Shown here piece by piece: positions 58,729 to 64,000 of a stretch of 64,000 nucleotides of DNA. Position 1 is the first letter of the stretch, and each line of letters opens with the position of its first letter. Under the pieces are notes generated by a model. The model saw nothing but the letters and a program-made list of their open reading frames with translations. It ran no database searches and was not told where the DNA came from. A program made the position numbers and the translations under genes. This DNA is from CALJUZ01 sp003387805 (lineage in GTDB: Bacteria > Bacillota > Limnochordia > Limnochordales > ZCTH02-B6), in assembly GCA_937975235.1 (NCBI GenBank), contig CALJUZ010000066.1:16650-80649 (forward strand), written 5' to 3'.

Positions 58729-59024
58729 TGAGTTTGGTCCTCCTTCGGCGCGCGTTGAGGATGCGCTTCCAGTTCGGTCAAAAACGTGAACGAATGCGGC
58801 GTGGCGCCGATCAAAAAACGGCGCCCGTCCACTTCCACGATGAACAAAGAGCGCTGCGGGGCCAGGGGCAGTGTCTCCACGACGCGCATGTCCCCTCGCG
58901 GCGTTTTGATGCCCGTCATCGTGCCGCCCCACCGCCTCAGCGCGTACATCGCGCCCAGCAAAATCGCGAAGACGAGGGCCACTCGCCACGAATAGGCGAT
59001 GATTCCCAAACCCGCTCCGTCCAC
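58725..59024 (-). CDS. fliO: Flagellar assembly protein FliO (FliZ)
   Basis: The short 99-residue protein has one helix (WRVALVFAILLGAMYAL), a basic turn RRWGG, and the typical small beta domain: RVVETLPLAPQRSLFIVEVD then RRFLIGATPHSFTFL. FliO helps FliP assemble. It lacks the long periplasmic N-terminus of Bacillus FliZ. GTG start at 59024. Confidence 0.9.
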   Translation of the reverse strand: MDGAGLGIIAYSWRVALVFAILLGAMYALRRWGGTMTGIKTPRGDMRVVETLPLAPQRSLFIVEVDGRRFLIGATPHSFTFLTELEAHPQRAPKEDQTH

Positions 59025-59035
59025 GCGCCAAGCCC

Positions 59036-60028
59036 CTACTGAAGATTTCGCATGCGCTCAGCCGGCGTCACGATGGTGGTCACCTTGACCCCGAAGTTTT
59101 CGTCGATGACCACGACTTCTCCTTTTGCAATGAGCTTTCCGTTCACCAGCACGTCCACCGGCTCGCCGGCCAGCTTGTCCAGCTCGATGAGCGAGCCTTT
59201 GCCCAGCTCAAGTACCTCGCGCACCAGCATGCGCCGCCGGCCCAGCTCCACCGTGACGTGCAGCGGCACGTCCATGATGAGGCCGATGTTGGCCGGTTCC
59301 GGATCCGCGGGCATGGGCGCCAGCTGCTCGAAGGTGGCCGGCGCCACGCTGACGCCCTGGGCCGACGCGGCCTGAGGCGGCGCGGCCGGCCCCGGCGCGG
59401 CGGGGGCCTCGGCGGCCGGGACCTCCGCGGCCGGCGCAGCGCGCTCGGCCAGGGCCAGCATGTCCCGGGCCAGCTGGGCCGGCACCACTTCCAGCCACGA
59501 CACGTCGCCTTTGTCGCCCCGCAGGCTCAGCTGCAGCACCACGCACGTGTCCTTGTCGCGCAGCGGCGCCGGGTCGAACTGTTCCGGGTCCACTTCCTGG
59601 TACGAGGAAATGTCGGGCTTGGTCTTGGCGCCCAGCGTCTGGACGAGGGTTTCGGACAGCGCCAGCGCCAGCTTGTTCAGCACCGTGACCGGGTCTTCCT
59701 CGTCCAGGTACGCCTTCAGCTGCTGGCGCGACGACGCGTCGGCCACGCTCAGCTGCACGCCCTGCAGCGCGCCCTCGTAGCGCCAGACCGCGACCAGCGG
59801 CGACATGAGCTGGGCCCGCAGCTCCCCCCACGGCAGCAGCTCCGCGGTGATTTGGCCCGTCTCCAGCCGCTGCCCGGCGATGGGCGGCGCCAGCGGCGCG
59901 ACTTGGTCAAAAGCGCGCTGAAACAGCCGGGTGACGGCGTCCAGATCGGGCAGCTCCTCCGCGGCCCCGCCCGCCTCCCCGCGCAGCAACGCGTCGACTT
60001 CTTCCTGGGAGAGCATGTGATCACTCAT
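59036..60028 (-). CDS. fliY: Flagellar motor switch protein FliY/FliN with CheY-docking peptide
   Basis: The 330-residue protein begins with the CheY-P binding peptide LSQEEVDALLRG. A middle CheC-like domain spans about residues 25-190 and an Ala/Pro linker about 195-235. A C-terminal FliN (SpoA) domain follows: DVPLHVTVELGRRRMLVREV, KLAGEPVDVLVNGKLIAKGE. The EIGN-type CheC phosphatase motif found in Bacillus FliY is not visible, so it probably lacks CheY-P phosphatase activity. Its start overlaps the fliM stop by 8 bases. Confidence 0.92.
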   Translation of the reverse strand: MSDHMLSQEEVDALLRGEAGGAAEELPDLDAVTRLFQRAFDQVAPLAPPIAGQRLETGQITAELLPWGELRAQLMSPLVAVWRYEGALQGVQLSVADASSRQQLKAYLDEEDPVTVLNKLALALSETLVQTLGAKTKPDISSYQEVDPEQFDPAPLRDKDTCVVLQLSLRGDKGDVSWLEVVPAQLARDMLALAERAAPAAEVPAAEAPAAPGPAAPPQAASAQGVSVAPATFEQLAPMPADPEPANIGLIMDVPLHVTVELGRRRMLVREVLELGKGSLIELDKLAGEPVDVLVNGKLIAKGEVVVIDENFGVKVTTIVTPAERMRNLQ

Positions 60029-60959
60029 CGGCTTCCTCCCCTTTCTCGGCCAGCACCTCGGTGATCTCCACCGCCAGGCGGCTGCCCAGCCGTCCCGGTT
60101 TGGCGAGAAACTTGGTCTTGTCGCCCACCCGCACGGACAGCGGCTCGCTCACCCGGGTGTCCAGGCGGATGACGTCGCCCTCGGCCAAATCCAGCAGCTC
60201 GGCCACGGTGACGACGGCTTCGCCCAAAGACACCACCAGGGGCACCGCCATGGTCTCCACCTGCTTGCGGATGTCCTCGACGTACTGGCCCGTCTCCACC
60301 TTCTCGCCGCCGCCGAACAGGTAGTGCGCGCTCAGTTTGGAGGCGATGGGCTCCAGGGCGATGTAAGGAATGCAAATGTTGACCCGCCCCTCGACGCCGC
60401 GAATGCGGACCCGCAGGGCGATGACGACCACCATGTCGTGGGGCGGCAGCAGCTGGACGAACTGGGGATTGACCTCCAGACGCTCCAGGCGCGGCTCCAG
60501 CTGCACCAGGTTGGACCACGCGTCGCTGAGGGCCGTCAGCGACCGCTCCAACACCCGCCGCATGACCGTCTGCTCAATCTCCGTCAGCTCCCGGATGCGG
60601 GCGGGCACCGTGCCCGGCCCGCCCAGCAAACGGTCGATGATGACGAAGGTGAGATCCGGCGGAATCTCGATAATCGCGCTGCCTTCCAGCGGCGCCATGC
60701 TGAAGACGCCGATCAGGGTCGGGTTCGTCAGCGACCGGACGAACTCGTCGTACGTCGACTGGGTGACCAGCACCACTTCGCCTTCCACGATGGTGCGCAC
60801 GTATCCCGACAAATACGTGGCGAAGCCGCGCGAAAACCCTTCGTGGATAATCTGCAGCGTGCGCAGCTGGTCTTTGGAAAACTTGTCCGGCCGGCGGAAA
60901 TCGTACCGCTTGACGGTCTGCGTGCGATACGGCCCCGGCAGCAGTTCCGCCATGGTCAT
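60021..60959 (-). CDS. fliM: Flagellar motor switch protein FliM without the N-terminal docking peptide
   Basis: FliM forms the C-ring middle. The conserved start of the core, YDFRRPDKFSKDQLRTLQII, is present, with GFATYLSGYVRT and the GGPG-containing LLGGPG motif. The C-terminal SpoA domain includes LAEGDVIRLDTRVSEPL. The usual N-terminal LSQxEIDALL peptide is missing: only about 15 residues (MTMAELLPGPYRTQTV) precede the core. At 312 residues it is about 20 shorter than Bacillus FliM. The start overlaps the fliL stop, so no longer form is likely. Confidence 0.94.
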   Translation of the reverse strand: MTMAELLPGPYRTQTVKRYDFRRPDKFSKDQLRTLQIIHEGFSRGFATYLSGYVRTIVEGEVVLVTQSTYDEFVRSLTNPTLIGVFSMAPLEGSAIIEIPPDLTFVIIDRLLGGPGTVPARIRELTEIEQTVMRRVLERSLTALSDAWSNLVQLEPRLERLEVNPQFVQLLPPHDMVVVIALRVRIRGVEGRVNICIPYIALEPIASKLSAHYLFGGGEKVETGQYVEDIRKQVETMAVPLVVSLGEAVVTVAELLDLAEGDVIRLDTRVSEPLSVRVGDKTKFLAKPGRLGSRLAVEITEVLAEKGEEADE

Positions 60960-61396
60960 TGCACCACCAGGTCGGTAAACCAGACTTGGACGACTTGGCC
61001 TTCGGTCAGCAGCTCATTGACGGAGCCTAGAAGCTCCCGCCGCAGCTGTTCCTGGCCGTCGGCGCCCGAGATGGACGCGGCCGTCTTCTCCCGCACCACC
61101 GCGATGACGCGGTCTTTCACCTGCGGCTCCCGGCGCGCCAGCTCCCGGAGCGTCTTGTCCGAATCCGCCTCCAGGACGATGTTCGCCCGGACGAAGCGCC
61201 CGCCCGGCGTGCCGTTGGGCGCCAGGTTGACGATGAGCGTGCCGATTTCGAACATCGGGCCCGGGCCGTCCTTCTCCTTCGAACCGCCGCCCGCCGCGCC
61301 CAGAGGGCCGCCCATGATGGTGAAGACGCCGTAGGCCGCGCCCGACGCGAGCAGGATGACGAGGGAAATGATCAACAGCAGCGTGCGAACGTTCAT
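60956..61396 (-). CDS. fliL: Flagellar basal body-associated protein FliL
   Basis: The product is a single-pass protein with N-terminal helix TLLLIISLVILLASGAAYGV, a Gly-rich linker and a periplasmic domain with FEIGTLIVNLAPNGTPGGRF and REPQVKDRVIAVVREKTA. It stabilises the stator. ATG 61396 gives 146 residues; a GTG at 61417 would add seven and overlap motB. The short distance to motA/motB fits its stator role. Confidence 0.9.
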   Translation of the reverse strand: MNVRTLLLIISLVILLASGAAYGVFTIMGGPLGAAGGGSKEKDGPGPMFEIGTLIVNLAPNGTPGGRFVRANIVLEADSDKTLRELARREPQVKDRVIAVVREKTAASISGADGQEQLRRELLGSVNELLTEGQVVQVWFTDLVVQ

Positions 61397-61397
61397 T

Positions 61398-62204
61398 TCA
61401 ATCCGTGCCAGCTTCACTCACCCCATCCATGGGTTCCAGGGGCTCGTCGGACTCCTCCAGATCGAGCCGCAGCAGCACGATGTCCACCCGCCGGTTGAGG
61501 GCCCGGTTTTCCATGGAATCGTTGGGCACCAGCGGCCGGTACTCCCCGTACCCCGCGGCCGACAGCCGCCGGGGGTCGAAGCCGTGCTCCTCGATCAAGT
61601 GCCGGATGACGTTGGTGGCCCGCGCGGTGCTCAGCTCCCAGTTGGACGGGAAGCGCTCGGTCCGGATGGGAAGATCGTCGGTGTGGCCTTCCACCCGCAC
61701 CGGATTGGGAACGTCTTTGAGCACTTCCGCGACCTGCGCCAAAATCTCCAGCGCCTCGGGTTTCAGCTCGGCCCGGCCCAAATCGAACAGGACGCGGTCG
61801 GCAAAGCGGACGACGACGCCCCGCTCGGTCAGCTCCAGCTGCACCGCGCCCTCCAGGCCCCGGCCGGCCACGAAGGCCTGCAGGCCGAAGTACACGTCCC
61901 GCAGCTGCGCGGCCAGCTCGGGCCGCACCAGGTCCAGATCTTCCAAGTCAAACTCGCTGGTGCCCTGGACGGCGGTATCGTCCCACATGACCTGCACGCC
62001 GCCCTGCAGTACGCCCAGCGACGCCTGAAACGCCGACAAAATGGTGCGAAACCGCTGCACGTCGATTTCCGAGAACGAAAACAGGAGGACGAAGAAGACC
62101 AGCAGCAGCGTCACCATGTCCGCGTACGTGATGAGCCACGGCGACTGCGGCTCCTCTTGGCCGGAGCGGCGCCTTCTGGTGAACCGGCTCCCGTCAGCGG
62201 ACAT
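61398..62204 (-). CDS. motB: Flagellar stator protein MotB
   Basis: The 268 residues have the proton-path Asp in PWLITYADMVTLLLVFFVLL and an OmpA-like peptidoglycan-binding domain: VRVEGHTDDLPIRTERFPSN, ELSTARATNVIRHLIEE, and GYGEYRPLVPNDSMENRALN. It overlaps the end of motA by 11 bases. A proton rather than sodium motor is likely but not proven by sequence. Confidence 0.95.
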   Translation of the reverse strand: MSADGSRFTRRRRSGQEEPQSPWLITYADMVTLLLVFFVLLFSFSEIDVQRFRTILSAFQASLGVLQGGVQVMWDDTAVQGTSEFDLEDLDLVRPELAAQLRDVYFGLQAFVAGRGLEGAVQLELTERGVVVRFADRVLFDLGRAELKPEALEILAQVAEVLKDVPNPVRVEGHTDDLPIRTERFPSNWELSTARATNVIRHLIEEHGFDPRRLSAAGYGEYRPLVPNDSMENRALNRRVDIVLLRLDLEESDEPLEPMDGVSEAGTD

Positions 62205-63006
62205 CGGCGACCGCGCCCTCCCCGACTTCCGCCGCGGCCTCCCGGCGGCGGCCAGCCGCCAGCTCCGTCTTGGACAGGAACGCCTGCAGCTTTTCTTCGA
62301 CTATGCGCGGGTTTTCCCCTGCCTGAATGGAGAGGACGCCCTGCACCATAACCTCCATGATCAGCACTTCCTGCTCGCTGCGCACCCGGAGCTTGTTGGC
62401 GATGGGCAGGAACACCAGGTTGGCCATCATCGCGCCGTACAGCGTCGTAATGAGCGCCAGCGCCATGCCCGAGCCGATGGCGTCCGCGTCGGTCAGGTCG
62501 GCCAGCATGTGGATGAGGCCGATGACGGTGCCCAGCATGCCGAAGGCCGGGGCGAAGGTGCCCGCGGTCTGGAAAATGCGCCGCCCGGCCGCGTGGCGTT
62601 CCTCCAGGAAGTTGATCTCGATCTGCAGGACTTCGCGGACCAGCTCGGGGTCGACGCCGTCCACCACCAGCTGAATCCCTTTGCGCAAAAACGGATCGCC
62701 CAGCTGGCCGGCCTCTTCCTCCATGGCCAGGAGGCCTTCCCGCCGGGCTTTCTCCGCGAAGTAGACCAGCAGCGGGATCACTTCTTCCGGCGAGCGCGGA
62801 CGGCCCCCGAAGGCAACGCGCAAGAGCCCGCCGATCTGGCGCAGCTGCTCCATCGGATGGCTGATCATGGTAGCGGCGATGGTGCCGCCCAGGACGATGG
62901 CCAACGACGACACGTCCCAGAACAGCGTCAGGCTGCCGCCCCGCATCATCCCGAAGACGAGCAGCGTCGCCCCGATGAACAAGCCGAGAATCGTCGACAG
63001 GTCCAC
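62194..63006 (-). CDS. motA: Flagellar stator protein MotA
   Basis: The 270-residue protein has four helices with TILGLFIGATLLVFGMMRGG, the rotor-facing loop with conserved charge (AEKARREGLLAMEEEA), and the channel motif FGMLGTVIGLIHML. GTG 63006 follows AGGTGATGTC. The motA-motB pair is inside the fla operon, between flbD and fliL, as in several clostridia; in Bacillus it is elsewhere. Confidence 0.95.
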   Translation of the reverse strand: MDLSTILGLFIGATLLVFGMMRGGSLTLFWDVSSLAIVLGGTIAATMISHPMEQLRQIGGLLRVAFGGRPRSPEEVIPLLVYFAEKARREGLLAMEEEAGQLGDPFLRKGIQLVVDGVDPELVREVLQIEINFLEERHAAGRRIFQTAGTFAPAFGMLGTVIGLIHMLADLTDADAIGSGMALALITTLYGAMMANLVFLPIANKLRVRSEQEVLIMEVMVQGVLSIQAGENPRIVEEKLQAFLSKTELAAGRRREAAAEVGEGAVADVR

Positions 63007-63015
63007 GACATCACC

Positions 63016-63234
63016 TCAGTCTTCGACGCCGCCGCCCGGCAGCGCCGCGCCGTACACCGACCGGCGGTACTCCTTGATGCGCCGCACCACTTCGGCGACG
63101 TCCTCCCGCACCACCAGCTTGCGGCCGGTGGTCAAGGTGATGACCGTGTCGGGCACCGCCTCCAGAAGCTCCACCAGCTCCGCGCTGATTACCAGCTCGC
63201 TGCCGTCCAGACGGGTCACCTGAATCACGGTCAT
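63016..63234 (-). CDS. flbD: Flagellar FlbD family protein
   Basis: The 72-residue protein shows IQVTRLDGSELVISAELVEL and TVITLTTGRKLVVREDVAEV, the FlbD (SwrD) pattern. Bacillus SwrD increases stator-generated torque, and the gene lies between flgE and motA here, which suits that role. ATG 63234 follows GAGGAAGG by six bases; a start seven codons upstream is less likely. Confidence 0.9.
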   Translation of the reverse strand: MTVIQVTRLDGSELVISAELVELLEAVPDTVITLTTGRKLVVREDVAEVVRRIKEYRRSVYGAALPGGGVED

Positions 63235-63281
63235 CACCTTCCTTCCTCGTCTCATCCCCGGAAACGCCGGGAGCTCAGGCG

Positions 63282-63308
63282 GCGCGTCCCCGGCCCGTCA
63301 CCGGGGAC
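63282..63308 (-). repeat. 10-bp perfect hairpin between flgE and flbD
   Basis: Arms 63282-63291 and 63299-63308 (GCGTCCCCGG / CCGGGGACGC) enclose a 7-base loop. No T-run follows, so it is more likely an mRNA processing or stability element than a terminator. Confidence 0.4.
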
Positions 63309-63323
63309 GCCGGCCTAACCCCG

Positions 63324-64000
63324 TCAGCGCTTCATGTTCACCAGTTCCTGAAGCATCTCGTCGGAGGTGGTGATGATGCGGGAATTGGCCTGGAATCCCC
63401 GCTGGGTGATAATCATCGACGTGAACTCCTCGGAGAGATCCACGTTGGACATCTCCAGCGCGCCCGGCGTCACCGTGCCCCGGTCGCCCGTGCCCGCCGC
63501 GCCGATCTGCGGCAAGCCCGAGTTGCGGGACGCCTCAAAGGCCGTGTCGCCCGCACGGACCAAGCCGCCGTTGTTGGAGAACGTGGCCACGGCCAGCTGG
63601 GCCAGGGCCCGCGTGAGGCCGTTGGAGAACACGCCCGTGATGACGCCCGCGCTGTCGAAGCGGATTTCCTCCAGCGTGCCGGCCGCGTAGCCGTTCTGCG
63701 AGCGGTTGCCCACCTGCGACGGCTGGCCGTACTGGCTGACGCCGGCGAAGTCCGGCGTGAAGACCACTGGCTCCGCGCCCGTGCCCGGGTTCAGCGTAAT
63801 CGCGGCGATTTCGCTGCCGGGCGCGAGCCGCCCGTCGCTGGTGAAGCGCAGCACCGGACGGCTGCTGGCCGGGTCGGCCGGGTCGTACGCGCCGAACCCG
63901 TCGATGTCCAGGTAGTTGCCGTTTTCGTCCACGGCCGACCAGGCCCAGGTGTTTTCGGCCGTCTTTTCGAACTCGATGATGACCCGGTGCCGGACGCCCA
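63324..64000 (-). CDS. flgE: Flagellar hook protein FlgE, C-terminal part (partial at window edge)
   Basis: 224 residues are visible; the N-terminus lies past the right edge. The segment runs from RHRVIIEFEKTAENTWAW through a beta domain, and ends in the conserved hook/rod tail: GALEMSNVDLSEEFTSMIIT then QRGFQANSRIITTSDEMLQE. The frame is open to 64000, and the valine codon at 63932 is internal, not a start. FlgE polymerises into the hook; in many Bacillota it precedes flbD. Confidence 0.93.
   Translation of the reverse strand, partial: GVRHRVIIEFEKTAENTWAWSAVDENGNYLDIDGFGAYDPADPASSRPVLRFTSDGRLAPGSEIAAITLNPGTGAEPVVFTPDFAGVSQYGQPSQVGNRSQNGYAAGTLEEIRFDSAGVITGVFSNGLTRALAQLAVATFSNNGGLVRAGDTAFEASRNSGLPQIGAAGTGDRGTVTPGALEMSNVDLSEEFTSMIITQRGFQANSRIITTSDEMLQELVNMKR

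Overview
The window is a very GC-rich, densely packed bacterial chromosome segment. It reads as a spore-forming, flagellated member of the Bacillota (high-GC Firmicutes). Evidence for this is the gene order, which follows the Bacillus/Clostridium ylx, fla and spoII neighbourhoods, a PolC-type replicase, a complete dacF-spoIIAA-spoIIAB-sigF block with a close match to a sigma-H promoter, spoIIM, and a FliY/SwrB-type flagellar cluster. Almost every gene is on the minus strand, so the window is best read from high to low coordinates. The one exception I can support is a 39-residue plus-strand membrane peptide at 6389-6508. I saw no tRNA, rRNA, CRISPR array, insertion sequence or prophage.

Layout in transcription order. 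(1) 64000-50299: flagellar cluster flgE(partial)-flbD-motA-motB-fliL-fliM-fliY-fliO-fliP-fliQ-fliR-flhB-flhA-flhF-flhG-PilZ-sigD. There are no che genes, and FliM lacks its usual CheY-docking peptide. (2) 50302-47855: a small conserved gene and a SwrB-position gene under their own promoter, then rpsB-tsf with promoter and terminator. (3) 47756-35044: pyrH-frr-orf78-uppS-cdsA-AI-2E-type permease, then dxr-rseP-proS-glycosyltransferase-polC. The PolC has no proofreading exonuclease insert. (4) 35036-23484: the rimP-nusA-rnpM-ylxQ-infB-ylxP-rbfA-nrnA-truB-ribF translation operon with promoter and a perfect leader hairpin, then rpsO (own promoter), pnp and a terminator. (5) 23449-15786: DUF3866, spoIIM, a small YqzK-position membrane protein, deoB, pdp, dacF and the spoIIA operon, then a GNAT acetyltransferase. 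(6) 14966-8925: an apparent exbB-exbD-tonB-exported protein-SLH/coiled-coil operon closed by a terminator. (7) 8895-6505: cysteine desulfurase-thiI (sulfur relay to tRNA s4U). (8) 6294-1: promoter-miaB-mutS-mutL-SAM methyltransferase(partial).

The most unusual block is region 6. ExbB/ExbD/TonB proteins transduce inner-membrane proton-motive force across a periplasm. The last gene encodes a signal peptide, one SLH domain, about 400 residues of coiled coil and a C-terminal hydrophobic helix, the architecture of Thermotoga Omp-alpha, which tethers an outer membrane to peptidoglycan. Together with the sporulation genes nearby, this suggests a sporulating diderm firmicute, possibly Limnochordia-like. 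The lineage assignment is inference and no marker sequence was compared.
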